Shown piece by piece: positions 1-11,400 of a stretch of DNA of 64,000 bases. The notes beneath the pieces are model-generated. The model made no database searches and was not told where the DNA came from. It worked only from the letters and a program-made list of their open reading frames with translations. Both the position numbers and the translations under genes were made by a program. Position 1 is the stretch's first letter. Each line of letters starts with the position of its first letter. This DNA comes from Hippophae tibetana (taxonomy: Eukaryota > Streptophyta > Magnoliopsida > Rosales > Elaeagnaceae), in NCBI GenBank assembly GCA_037013495.1, contig CM072801.1, positions 37,002,001 through 37,066,000 of the forward strand, read 5' to 3'.

Positions 1-84
1 ATTGCGTTGTTTTCTGTTCTTGTTCTTTTGGGTTCCAATTTGATCATCTTAACCCTGTTCTAAGCAATTTAATCATTCTTAATC

Positions 85-123
85 GTTGAGTTCCTATGTT
101 GTCCGCCAAAAGGTTCCGCATCA
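85..123 (+). other. Possible relic of an LTR 3' end (U5-like) next to the primer-binding site
   Basis: This block ends in GGTTCCGCATCA, with CA at 122-123 followed by TT and the TGG of the primer-binding-site-like motif. LTRs end in CA and usually lie a few bases from that site, so the end of an ancestral LTR may fall at 123. The start of such an LTR (a TG end) and a target-site duplication cannot be located, and I see no polypurine tract elsewhere in the unit. This is positional inference only. The block is among the best conserved in the array, although CpG sites inside it sometimes change (TTCCACATC at 54025, TTCCGTATC near 36057). Confidence 0.4.
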
Positions 124-125
124 TT

Positions 126-138
126 TGGTATCAAAGCC
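126..138 (+). other. Relic LTR-retrotransposon primer-binding site (tRNA-iMet type), present in each monomer
   Basis: The sequence reads TGGTATCAAAGCC. The usual plant primer-binding site complementary to the 3' end of initiator methionine tRNA is TGGTATCAGAGCC, so 12 of 13 bases agree. It lies two bases after a block ending in CGCATCA, matching the usual order of an LTR end in CA, a short spacer, then TGG. It recurs at offset 41 in the other monomers. Variants include TATCCAAGCC in beta-type copies (near 48907, 50191, 53400), TTTTGTATC near 7192 and 11687, and TTTGCTATC near 31574. I infer descent from a retrotransposon junction. Function as a priming site is not implied, since no gag or pol is present. 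Confidence 0.65.
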
Positions 139-461
139 TTGGTTGCTGAAAATATGTAATTTATCTTCATATATGTATTTTTATGAATTTTACATTTAAA
201 AAAACTTTGTCCATTGAATTTTTCTATTCTATCATAAGTCAAAATCACAAAGAAAGATAGATATTTGTATACCAAGTCTTGTGTTTTCTTTCAATTTTTT
301 TGTCATAATTTTGTCTTTCGATTTAATTTCTTAGTTTTCTTTAAATTCTTTGTACCTTCTTCATGATTTATGTTTTTTGTGGTCAACCTATCTTTGTTCT
401 TGAAAAAACCTTAGAGCTACTCCAGTTCGCGATTTCAATCGAAACTAGGTTACTAATATGG

Positions 462-493
462 GTTGCAACTTTAAACTGTTGTAACTTTTAATT
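462..493 (+). repeat. Imperfect 16-bp tandem repeat inside the monomer
   Basis: Two adjacent 16-bp units, GTTGCAACTTTAAACT and GTTGTAACTTTTAATT, agree at 13 of 16 positions. The first begins with the 8-bp palindrome GTTGCAAC, and the second has the near-palindrome GTTGTAAC. The pair recurs in most monomers with small changes: AAATTG for AAACTG in several right-hand copies, TTTTAATTTTTAATT near 55670, 57595 and 58880, and GTAAGATTTAA near 59523. It may be a trace of an early small duplication. No function is claimed. Confidence 0.75.
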
Positions 494-582
494 GGTTTAT
501 CGAAATGACTATTATAATCAATCAAATCGTTGCTCTTTCTATTCCAAAAACACGTTCAAAGAAAAGTTTATTTATCGGAATC

Positions 583-590
583 GGTTAACC
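583..590 (+). other. GGTTAACC palindrome, recurrent in monomers
   Basis: This perfect 8-bp palindrome follows ATCGGAATC in nearly every monomer. It is lost by single changes in a few copies: GGTTTACC near 24988, 26263 and 26905, GGTTAATC near 23070, and GGATAACC near 62193. It is a useful landmark. No protein-binding role can be read from it. Confidence 0.6.
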
Positions 591-644
591 AAAATTACTT
601 CGTTTACACTACTTGCCAACCTCAAATAGTTAGGTGGCTTCTTA

Positions 645-680
645 TTGCGTTGTTTTCTGTTCTTGTTCTTTTGGCTTCCA
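645..680 (+). other. Pyrimidine-rich tract that carries the main length variation
   Basis: The tract reads roughly TTGCGTTGTTTTCTGTTC followed by TTGTTCTTTTGGCTTCC. Four versions occur in the array: GCGTTG with TTCTTTTGGG, GTGTTG with TTTTTTTGGG, GCATTG with TTTCTCTTTCTTTGGGG (one base shorter), and a short form, TTGCTTTCTCTTTC, about ten bases shorter, in the 632-bp monomers. These versions travel with other diagnostic sites, so they identify monomer subtypes. Replication slippage in the T/C tract is the simplest explanation. Confidence 0.7.
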
Positions 681-2656
681 ATTTGATCATCTTTACCCTG
701 TTCTAAGCAATTTAATCATTCTTAATCGTTGAGTTCCTATGTTGTCCGCCAAAAGGTTCCGCATCATTTGGTATCAAAGCCTTGGTTGCTGAAAATATGT
801 AATTTATCTTCATATATGTATTTTTATGAATTTTACATTTAAAAAAACTTTGTCCATTGAATTTTTCGATTCTATCATAAGTCAAAATCACAAAGAAAGA
901 TAGATATTTGTATACCAAGTCTTGTGTTTTCTTTCAATTTTTTTGTCATTATTTTGTCTTTCGATTTAATTTCCTAGTTTTCTTTAAATTCTTTGTACCT
1001 TCTTCATGATTTATGTTTTTTGTGGTCAACCTATCTTTGTTCTTGAAAAAACCTTAGAGCTACTCCAGTTCGTGATTTCAATCGAAACTAGGTTACTAAT
1101 ATGGGTTGCAACTTTAAACTGTTGTAACTTTTAATTGGTTTATCGAAATGACTATTATAATCAATCAAATCGTTGCTCTTTCTATTCCAAAAACACGCTC
1201 AAAGAAAAGTTTATTTATCGGAATCGGTTAACCAAAATTACTTCGTTTACACTACTTGCCAACCTCAAATAGTTAGGTGGCTTCTTATTGCGTTGTTTTC
1301 TGTTCTTGTTCTTTTGGGTTCCAATTTGATCATCTTAACCCTGTTCTAAGCAATTTAATCATTCTTAATCGTTGAGTTCCTATGTTGTCCGCCAAAAGGT
1401 TCCGCATCATTTGGTATCAAAGCCTTGGTTGCTGAAAATATGTAATTTATCTTCATATATGTATTTTTATGAATTTTACATTTAAAAAAACTTTGTCCAT
1501 TGAATTTTTCTATTCTATCATAAGTCAAAATCACAAAGAAAGATAGATATTTGTATACCAAGTCTTGTGTTTTCTTTCAATTTTTTTGTCATAATTTTGT
1601 CTTTCGATTTAATTTCTTAGTTTTCTTTAAATTCTTTGTACCTTCTTCATGATTTATGTTTTTTGTGGTCAACCTATCTTTGTTCTTGAAAAAACCTTAG
1701 AGCTACTCCAGTTCGGGATTTCAATCGAAACTAGGTTACTAATATGGGTTGCAACTTTAAACTGTTGTAACTTTTAATTGGTTTATCGAAATGACTATTA
1801 TAATCAATCAAATCGTTGCTCTTTCTATTCCAAAAACACGCTCAAAGAAAAGTTTATTTATCGGAATCGGTTAACCAAAATTACTTCGTTTACACTACTT
1901 GCCAACCTCAAATAGTTAGGTGGCTTCTTATTGCGTTGTTTTCTGTTCTTGTTCTTTTGGCTTCCAATTTGATCATCTTTACCCTGTTCTAAGCAATTTA
2001 ATCATTCTTAATCGTTGAGTTCCTATGTTGTCCGCCAAAAGGTTCCGCATCATTTGGTATCAAAGCCTTGGTTGCTGAAAATATGTAATTTATCTTCATA
2101 TATGTATTTTTATGAATTTTACATTTAAAAAAACTTTGTCCATTGAATTTTTCGATTCTATCATAAGTCAAAATCACAAAGAAAGATAGATATTTGTATA
2201 CCAAGTCTTGTGTTTTCTTTCAATTTTTTTGTCATTATTTTGTCTTTCGATTTAATTTCCTAGTTTTCTTTAAATTCTTTGTACCTTCTTCATGATTTAT
2301 GTTTTTTGTGGTCAACCTATCTTTGTTCTTGAAAAAACCTTAGAGCTACTCCAGTTCGTGATTTCAATCGAAACTAGGTTACTAATATGGGTTGCAACTT
2401 TAAACAGTTGTAACTTTTAATTGGTTTATCGAAATGACTATTATAATCAATCAAATCGTTGCTCTTTCTATTCCAAAAACACGCTCAAAGAAAAGTTTAT
2501 TTATCGGAATCGGTTAACCAAAATTACTTCGTTTACACTACTTGCCAACCTCAAATAGTTAGGTGGCTTCTTATTGCGATGTTTTCTGTTCTTGTTCTTT
2601 TGGGTTCCAATTTGATCATCTTAACCCTGTTCTAAGCAATTTAATCATTCTTAATC

Positions 2657-3942
2657 GTTGAGTTCCTATGTTGTCCGCCAAAAGGTTCCGCATCATTTGG
2701 TATCAAAGCCTTGGTTGCTGAAAATATGTAATTTATCTTCATATATGTATTTTTATGAATTTTACATTTAAAAAAACTTTGTCCATTGAATTTTCCTATT
2801 CTATCATAAGTCAAAATCACAAAGAAAGATAGATATTTGTATACCAAGTCTTGTGTTTTCTTTCAATTTTTTTGTCATTATTTTGTCTTTCGATTTAATT
2901 TCCTAGTTTTCTTTAAATTCTTTGTACCTTCTTCATGATTTATGTTTTTTGTGGTCAACCTATCTTTGTTCTTGAAAAAACCTTAGAGCTACTCCAGTTC
3001 GCGATTTCAATCGAAACTAGGTTACTAATATGGGTTGCAACTTTAAACTGTTGTAACTTTTAATTGGTTTATCGAAATGACTATTATAATCAATCAAATC
3101 GTTGCTCTTTCTATTCCAAAAACACGCTCAAAGAAAAGTTTATTTATCGGAATCGGTTAACCAAAATTACTTCGTTTACACTACTTGCCAACCTCAAATA
3201 GTTAGGTGGCTTCTTATTGCGTTGTTTTCTGTTCTTGTTCTTTTGGGTTCCAATTTGATCATCTTTACCCTGTTCTAAGCAATTTAATCATTCTTAATCG
3301 TTGAGTTCCTATGTTGTCCGCCAAAAGGTTCCGCATCATTTGGTATCAAAGCCTTGGTTGCTGAAAATATGTAATTTATCTTCATATATGTATTTTTATG
3401 AATTTTACATTTAAAAAAACTTTGTCCATTGAATTTTCCTATTCTATCATAAGTCAAAATCACAAAGAAAGATAGATATTTGTATACCAAGTCTTGTGTT
3501 TTCTTTCAATTTTTTTGTCATTATTTTGTCTTTCGATTTAATTTCCTAGTTTTCTTTAAATTCTTTGTACCTTCTTCATGATTTATGTTTTTTGTGGTCA
3601 ACCTATCTTTGTTCTTGAAAAAACCTTAGAGCTACTCCAGTTCGTGATTTCAATCGAAACTAGGTTACAAATATGGGTTGCAACTTTAAACTGTTGTAAC
3701 TTTTAATTGGTTTATCGAAATGACTATTATAATCAATCAAATCGTTGCTCTTTCTATTCCAAAAACACGCTCAAAGAAAAGTTTATTTATCGGAATCGGT
3801 TAACCAAAATTACTTCGTTTACACTACTTGCCAACCTCAAATAGTTAGGTGGCTTCTTATTGCGTTGTTTTCTGTTCTTGTTCTTTTGGGTTCCAATTTG
3901 ATCATCTTAACCCTGTTCTAAGCAATTTAATCATTCTTAATC
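2657..3942 (+). repeat. Two 643-bp monomers between the dimer and seven-monomer blocks
   Basis: Monomers start at 2657 and 3300. Both carry the TTTTCCTATTC version, which on the minus-strand frame changes one residue, and both have TTTCCTAG. The second has the private change GGTTACAAATATGG at 3669, which marks where similarity to the 4495-bp repeat begins. Confidence 0.8.
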
Positions 3943-6900
3943 GTTGAGTTCCTATGTTGTCCGCCAAAAGGTTCCGCATCATTTGGTATCAAAGCCTTGG
4001 TTGCTGAAAATATGTAATTTATCTTCATATATGTATTTTTATGAATTTTACATTTAAAAAAACTTTGTCCATTGAATTTTTCTATTCTATCATAAGTCAA
4101 AATCACAAAGAAAGATAGATATTTGTATACCAAGTCTTGTGTTTTCTTTCAATTTTTTTGTCATAATTTTGTCTTTCGATTTAATTTCTTAGTTTTCTTT
4201 AAATTCTTTGTACCTTCTTCATGATTTATGTTTTTTGTGGTCAACCTATCTTTGTTCTTGAAAAAACCTTAGAGCTACTCCAGTTCGCGATTTCAATCGA
4301 AACTATGTTACTGGTTGCAACTTTAAACTGTTGTAACTTTTAATTGGTTTATCGAAATGACTATTATAATCAATCAAATCGTTGCTCTTTCTATTCCAAA
4401 AACACGCTCAAAGAAAAGTTTATTTATCGGAATCGGTTAACCAAAATTACTTCGTTTACACTACTTGCCAACCTCAAATAGTTAGGTGGCTTCTTATTGC
4501 GTTGTTTTCTGTTCTTGTTCTTTTGGGTTCCAATTTGATCATCTTTACCCTGTTCTAAGCAATTTAATCATTCTTAATCGTTGAGTTCCTATGTTGTCCG
4601 CCAAAAGGTTTCGCATCATTTGGTATCAAAGCCTTGGTTGCTGAAAATATGTAATTTATCTTCATATATGTATTTTTATGAATTTTACATTTAAAAAAAC
4701 TTTGTCCATTGAATTTTCCTATTCTATCATAAGTCAAAATCACAAAGAAAGATAGATATTTGTATACCAAGTCTTGTGTTTTCTTTCAATTTTTTTGTCA
4801 TTATTTTGTCTTTCGATTTAATTTCCTAGTTTTCTTTAAATTCTTTGTACCTTCTTCATGATTTATGTTTTTTGTGGTCAACCTATCTTTGTTCTTGAAA
4901 AAACCTTAGAGCTACTCCAGTTCGCGATTTCAATCGAAACTAGGTTACTAATATGGGTTGCAACTTTAAACTGTTGTAACTTTTAATTGGTTTATCGAAA
5001 TGACTATTATAATCAATCAAATCGTTGCTCTTTCTATTCCAAAAACACGCTCAAAGAAAAGTTTATTTATCGGAATCGGTTAACCAAAATTACTTCGTTT
5101 ACACTACTTGCCAACCTCAAATAGTTAGGTGGCTTCTTATTGCGTTGTTTTCTGTTCTTGTTCTTTTGGGTTCCAATTTGATCATCTTTACCCTGTTCTA
5201 AGCAATTTAATCATTCTTAATCGTTGAGTTCCTATGTTGTCCGCCAAAAGGTTCCGCATCATTTGGTATCAAAGCCTTGGTTGCTGAAAATATGTAATTT
5301 ATCTTCATATATGTATTTTTATGAATTTTACATTTAAAAAAACTTTGTCCATTGAATTTTCCTATTCTATCATAAGTCAAAATCACAAAGAAAGATAGAT
5401 ATTTGTATACCAAGTCTTGTGTTTTCTTTCAATTTTTTTGTCATTATTTTGTCTTTCGATTTAATTTCCTAGTTTTCTTTAAATTCTTTGTACCTTCTTC
5501 ATGATTTATGTTTTTTGTGGTCAACCTATCTTTGTTCTTGAAAAAACCTTAGAGCTACTCCAGTTCGTGATTTCAATCGAAACTAGGTTACTAATATGGG
5601 TTGCAACTTTAAACAGTTGTAACTTTTAATTGGTTTATCGAAATGACTATTATAATCAATCAAATCGTTGCTCTTTCTATTCCAAAAACACGCTCAAAGA
5701 AAAGTTTATTTATCGGAATCGGTTAACCAAAATTACTTCGTTTACACTACTTGCCAACCTCAAATAGTTAGGTGGCTTCTTATTGCGTTGTTTTCTGTTC
5801 TTGTTCTTTTGGGTTCCAATTTGATCATCTTAACCCTGTTCTAAGCAATTTAATCATTCTTAATCGTTGAGTTCCTATGTTGTCCGCCAAAAGGTTCCGC
5901 ATCATTTGGTATCAAAGCCTTGGTTGCTGAAAATATGTAATTTATCTTCATATATGTATTTTTATGAATTTTACATTTAAAAAAACTTTGTCCATTGAAT
6001 TTTTCGATTCTATCATAAGTCAAAATCACAAAGAAATATAGATATTTGTATACCAAGTCTTGTGTTTTCTTTCAATTTTTTTGTCATAATTTTGTCTTTC
6101 GATTTAATATCTTAGTTTTCTTTAAATTCTTTGTACCTTCTTCATGATTTATGTTTTTTGTGGTCAACCTATCTTTGTTCTTGAAAAAACCTTAGAGCTA
6201 CTCCAGTTCGCGATTTCAATCGAAACTAGGTTACTAATATGGGTTGCAACTTTAAACTGTTGTAACTTTTAATTGGTTTATCGAAATGACTATTATAATC
6301 AATCAAATCGTTGCTCTTTCTATTCCAAAAACACGCTCAAAGAAAAGTTTATTTATCGGAATCGGTTAACCAAAATTACTTCGTTTACACTACTTGCCAA
6401 CCTCAAATAGTTAGGTGGCTTCTTATTGCGTTGTTTTCTGTTCTTGTTCTTTTGGGTTCCAATTTGATCATCTTTACCCTGTTCTAAGCAATTTAATCAT
6501 TCTTAATCGTTGAGTTCCTATGTTGTCCGCCAAAAGGTTCCGCATCATTTGGTATCAAAGCCTTGGTTGCTGAAAATATGTAATTTATCTTCATATATGT
6601 ATTTTTATGAATTTTACATTTAAAAAAACTTTGTCCATTGAATTTTTCGATTCTATCATAAGTCAAAATCACAAAGAAAGATAGATATTTGTATACCAAG
6701 TCTTGTGTTTTCTTTCAATTTTTTTGTCATAATTTTGTCTTTCGATTTAATATCTTAGTTTTCTTTAAATTCTTTGTACCTTCTTCATGATTTATGTTTT
6801 TTGTGGTCAACCTATCTTTGTTCTTGAAAAAACCTTAGAGCTACTCCAGTTCGTGATTTCAATCGAAACTAGGTTACTAATATGGGTTGCAACTTTAAAC

Positions 6901-8437
6901 TGTTGTAACTTTTAATTGGTTTATCGAAATGACTATTATAATCAATCAAATCGTTGCTCTTTCTATTCCAAAAACACGCTCAAAGAAAAGTTTATTTATC
7001 GGAATCGGTTAACCAAAATTACTTCGTTTACACTACTTGCCAACCTCAAATAGTTAGGTGGCTTCTTATTGCGTTGTTTTCTGTTCTTGTTCTTTTGGGT
7101 TCCAATTTGATCATCTTAACCCTGTTCTAAGCAATTTAATCATTCTTAATCGTTGAGTTCCTATGTTGTCCGCCAAAAGGTTCCGCATCATTTTGTATCA
7201 AAGCCTTGGTTGCTGAAAATATGTAATTTATCTTCATATATGTATTTTTATGAATTTTACATTTAAAAAAACTTTGTCCATTGAATTTTTCGATTCTATC
7301 ATAAGTCAAAATCACAAAGAAATATAGATATTTGTATACCAAGTCTTGTGTTTTCTTTCAATTTTTTTGTCATAATTTTGTCTTTCGATTTAATATCTTA
7401 GTTTTCTTTAAATTCTTTGTACCTTCTTCATGATTTATGTTTTTTGTGGTCAACCTATCTTTGTTCTTGAAAAAACCTTAGAGCTACTCCAGTTCGCGAT
7501 TTCAATCGAAACTAGATTACTAATATGGGTTGCAACTTTAAACTGTTGTAACTTTTAATTGGTTTATCGAAATGACTATTATAATCAATCAAATCGTTGC
7601 TCTTTCTATTCCAAAAACACGCTCAAAGAAAAGTTTATTTATCGGAATCGGTTAACCAAAATTACTTCGTTTACACTACTTGCCAACCTCAAATAGTTAG
7701 GTGGCTTCTTATTGCGTTGTTTTCTGTTCTTGTTCTTTTGGGTTCCAATTTGATCATCTTTACCCTGTTCTAAGCAATTTAATCATTCTTAATCGTTGAG
7801 TTCCTATGTTGTCCGCCAAAAGGTTCCGCATCATTTGGTATCAAAGCCTTGGTTGCTGAAAATATGTAATTTATCTTCATATATGTATTTTTATGAATTT
7901 TACATTTAAAAGAACTTTGTCCATTGAATTTTCCTATTCTATCATAAGTCAAAATCACAAAGAAAGATAGATATTTGTATACCAAGTCTTGTGTTTTCTT
8001 TCAATTTTTTTGTCATTATTTTGTCTTTCGATTTAATTTCCTAGTTTTCTTTAAATTCTTTGTACCTTCTTCATGATTTATGTTTTTTGTGGTCAACCTA
8101 TCTTTGTTCTTGAAAAAACCTTAAAGCTACTCCAGTTCGTGATTTCAATCGAAACTAGGTTACTAATATGGGTTGCAACTTTAAACTGTTGTAACTTTTA
8201 ATTGGTTTATCGAAATGACTATTATAATCAATCAAATCGTTGCTCTTTCTATTCCAAAAACACGCTCAAAGAAAAGTTTATTTATCGGAATCGGTTAACC
8301 AAAATTACTTCGTTTACACTACTTGCCAACCTCAAATAGTTAGGTGGCTTCTTATTGCGTTGTTTTCTGTTCTTGTTCTTTTGGGTTCCAATTTGATCAT
8401 CTTAACCCTGTTCTAAGCAATTTAATCATTCTTAATC
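3943..8437 (+). repeat. Seven-monomer higher-order repeat, copy 1 (4495 bp)
   Basis: Monomers start at 3943 (637 bp), 4580, 5223, 5866, 6509, 7152 and 7795 (643 bp each). Diagnostic variants in order are: ACTATGTTACTGGTTGC with a 6-bp loss (first), GGTTTCGCATC (second), AAACAGTTG (third), GAAATATAG (fourth), AATATCTTAG (fourth to sixth), CATTTTGTATC with ACTAGATTAC (sixth), and TTAAAAGAAC with CCTTAAAGC (seventh). The same order recurs exactly 4495 bp downstream. By mismatches at its edges the repeated segment can be traced from 3670 to 8164. Confidence 0.93.
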
Positions 8438-11400
8438 GTTGAGTTCCTATGTTGTCCGCCAAAAGGTTCCGCATCATTTGGTATCAAAGCCTTGGTTGCT
8501 GAAAATATGTAATTTATCTTCATATATGTATTTTTATGAATTTTACATTTAAAAAAACTTTGTCCATTGAATTTTTCTATTCTATCATAAGTCAAAATCA
8601 CAAAGAAAGATAGATATTTGTATACCAAGTCTTGTGTTTTCTTTCAATTTTTTTGTCATAATTTTGTCTTTCGATTTAATTTCTTAGTTTTCTTTAAATT
8701 CTTTGTACCTTCTTCATGATTTATGTTTTTTGTGGTCAACCTATCTTTGTTCTTGAAAAAACCTTAGAGCTACTCCAGTTCGCGATTTCAATCGAAACTA
8801 TGTTACTGGTTGCAACTTTAAACTATTGTAACTTTTAATTGGTTTATCGAAATGACTATTATAATCAATCAAATCGTTGCTCTTTCTATTCCAAAAACAC
8901 GCTCAAAGAAAAGTTTATTTATCGGAATCGGTTAACCAAAATTACTTCGTTTACACTACTTGCCAACCTCAAATAGTTAGGTGGCTTCTTATTGCGTTGT
9001 TTTCTGTTCTTGTTCTTTTGGGTTCCAATTTGATCATCTTTACCCTGTTCTAAGCAATTTAATCATTCTTAATCGTTGAGTTCCTATGTTGTCCGCCAAA
9101 AGGTTTCGCATCATTTGGTATCAAAGCCTTGGTTGCTGAAAATATGTAATTTATCTTCATATATGTATTTTTATGAATTTTACATTTAAAAAAACTTTGT
9201 CCATTGAATTTTCCTATTCTATCATAAGTCAAAATCACAAAGAAAGATAGATATTTGTATACCAAGTCTTGTGTTTTCTTTCAATTTTTTTGTCATTATT
9301 TTGTCTTTCGATTTAATTTCCTAGTTTTCTTTAAATTCTTTGTACCTTCTTCATGATTTATGTTTTTTGTGGTCAACCTATCTTTGTTCTTGAAAAAACC
9401 TTAGAGCTACTCCAGTTCGCGATTTCAATCGAAACTAGGTTACTAATATGGGTTGCAACTTTAAACTGTTGTAACTTTTAATTGGTTTATCGAAATGACT
9501 ATTATAATCAATCAAATCGTTGCTCTTTCTATTCCAAAAACACGCTCAAAGAAAAGTTTATTTATCGGAATCGGTTAACCAAAATTACTTCGTTTACACT
9601 ACTTGCCAACCTCAAATAGTTAGGTGGCTTCTTATTGCGTTGTTTTCTGTTCTTGTTCTTTTGGGTTCCAATTTGATCATCTTTACCCTGTTCTAAGCAA
9701 TTTAATCATTCTTAATCGTTGAGTTCCTATGTTGTCCGCCAAAAGGTTCCGCATCATTTGGTATCAAAGCCTTGGTTGCTGAAAATATGTAATTTATCTT
9801 CATATATGTATTTTTATGAATTTTACATTTAAAAAAACTTTGTCCATTGAATTTTCCTATTCTATCATAAGTCAAAATCACAAAGAAAGATAGATATTTG
9901 TATACCAAGTCTTGTGTTTTCTTTCAATTTTTTTGTCATTATTTTGTCTTTCGATTTAATTTCCTAGTTTTCTTTAAATTCTTTGTACCTTCTTCATGAT
10001 TTATGTTTTTTGTGGTCAACCTATCTTTGTTCTTGAAAAAACCTTAGAGCTACTCCAGTTCGTGATTTCAATCGAAACTAGGTTACTAATATGGGTTGCA
10101 ACTTTAAACAGTTGTAACTTTTAATTGGTTTATCGAAATGACTATTATAATCAATCAAATCGTTGCTCTTTCTATTCCAAAAACACGCTCAAAGAAAAGT
10201 TTATTTATCGGAATCGGTTAACCAAAATTACTTCGTTTACACTACTTGCCAACCTCAAATAGTTAGGTGGCTTCTTATTGCGTTGTTTTCTGTTCTTGTT
10301 CTTTTGGGTTCCAATTTGATCATCTTAACCCTGTTCTAAGCAATTTAATCATTCTTAATCGTTGAGTTCCTATGTTGTCCGCCAAAAGGTTCCGCATCAT
10401 TTGGTATCAAAGCCTTGGTTGCTGAAAATATGTAATTTATCTTCATATATGTATTTTTATGAATTTTACATTTAAAAAAACTTTGTCCATTGAATTTTTC
10501 GATTCTATCATAAGTCAAAATCACAAAGAAATATAGATATTTGTATACCAAGTCTTGTGTTTTCTTTCAATTTTTTTGTCATAATTTTGTCTTTCGATTT
10601 AATATCTTAGTTTTCTTTAAATTCTTTGTACCTTCTTCATGATTTATGTTTTTTGTGGTCAACCTATCTTTGTTCTTGAAAAAACCTTAGAGCTACTCCA
10701 GTTCGCGATTTCAATCGAAACTAGGTTACTAATATGGGTTGCAACTTTAAACTGTTGTAACTTTTAATTGGTTTATCGAAATGACTATTATAATCAATCA
10801 AATCGTTGCTCTTTCTATTCCAAAAACACGCTCAAAGAAAAGTTTATTTATCGGAATCGGTTAACCAAAATTACTTCGTTTACACTACTTGCCAACCTCA
10901 AATAGTTAGGTGGCTTCTTATTGCGTTGTTTTCTGTTCTTGTTCTTTTGGGTTCCAATTTGATCATCTTTACCCTGTTCTAAGCAATTTAATCATTCTTA
11001 ATCGTTGAGTTCCTATGTTGTCCGCCAAAAGGTTCCGCATCATTTGGTATCAAAGCCTTGGTTGCTGAAAATATGTAATTTATCTTCATATATGTATTTT
11101 TATGAATTTTACATTTAAAAAAACTTTGTCCATTGAATTTTTCGATTCTATCATAAGTCAAAATCACAAAGAAAGATAGATATTTGTATACCAAGTCTTG
11201 TGTTTTCTTTCAATTTTTTTGTCATAATTTTGTCTTTCGATTTAATATCTTAGTTTTCTTTAAATTCTTTGTACCTTCTTCATGATTTATGTTTTTTGTG
11301 GTCAACCTATCTTTGTTCTTGAAAAAACCTTAGAGCTACTCCAGTTCGTGATTTCAATCGAAACTAGGTTACTAATATGGGTTGCAACTTTAAACTGTTG

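Larger units (their letters stand above)
85..727 (+). repeat. Representative 643-bp monomer (reference phase)
   Basis: I use this copy as the reference unit, with offset 0 at the G of GTTGAG. From left to right it holds a G+C-richer block (TTGTCCGCCAAAAGG), the primer-binding-site-like motif at offset 41, an A/T-rich stretch with CATATATG and a TTTAAAAAAAC run, and a nearly invariant TATACCAAGTCTTG block. These are followed by T-rich sequence, the CCTTAGAGCTAC block, a 16-bp imperfect tandem repeat, the palindrome GGTTAACC, and a pyrimidine-rich tract before the next unit. Most differences between copies fall in the T tracts or at CpG dinucleotides. The choice of start is arbitrary because the array is continuous. 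No tRNA, rRNA or coding signature is visible in the unit. Confidence 0.95.
1..2656 (+). repeat. Two-monomer higher-order repeat, period 1286 bp
   Basis: Monomers starting at 85 and 1371 share TTTTTCTATTC, GTCATAATTTTG and AATTTCTTAG. Those at 728 and 2014 share TTTTTCGATTC, GTCATTATTTTG and AATTTCCTAG. The tract before 728 and 2014 reads GGCTTCC...CTTTACC, while before 85, 1371 and 2657 it reads GGGTTCC...CTTAACC. The alternation gives a dimer of 1286 bp with about two copies. Private differences include CACGTTC at 551 against CACGCTC, and TTCGGGATT near 1713 against TTCGCGATT. The left end is cut by the window. Confidence 0.85.

Noticed and set aside
126-138. A tRNA gene or tRNA-derived element around TGGTATCAAAGCC
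   Set aside because: The motif matches the complement of a tRNA 3' end only. No cloverleaf, A box or B box could be found next to it on either strand.
180-225. CATATATG and TATTTTTATGAATT as promoter (TATA-like) signals
   Set aside because: Such words are expected in sequence of about 30% G+C, and no transcript or gene lies next to them.
69-275. A 68-residue minus-strand open frame, repeated in about 35 monomers
   Set aside because: It opens on TTG (complement of the bases at 273-275) with the first ATG in mid-frame, has no recognisable domain, and is broken by 1-bp deletions (TTTTATATTC or TTTTCTATTC forms) in most monomers after 28 kb. Its recurrence is explained by the satellite repeat.
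125-275. 7-bp inverted repeat TTGGTAT (125-131) and ATACCAA (269-275)
   Set aside because: The arms are short, 137 bases apart and AT-rich, and the match does not extend. Chance is the better explanation.
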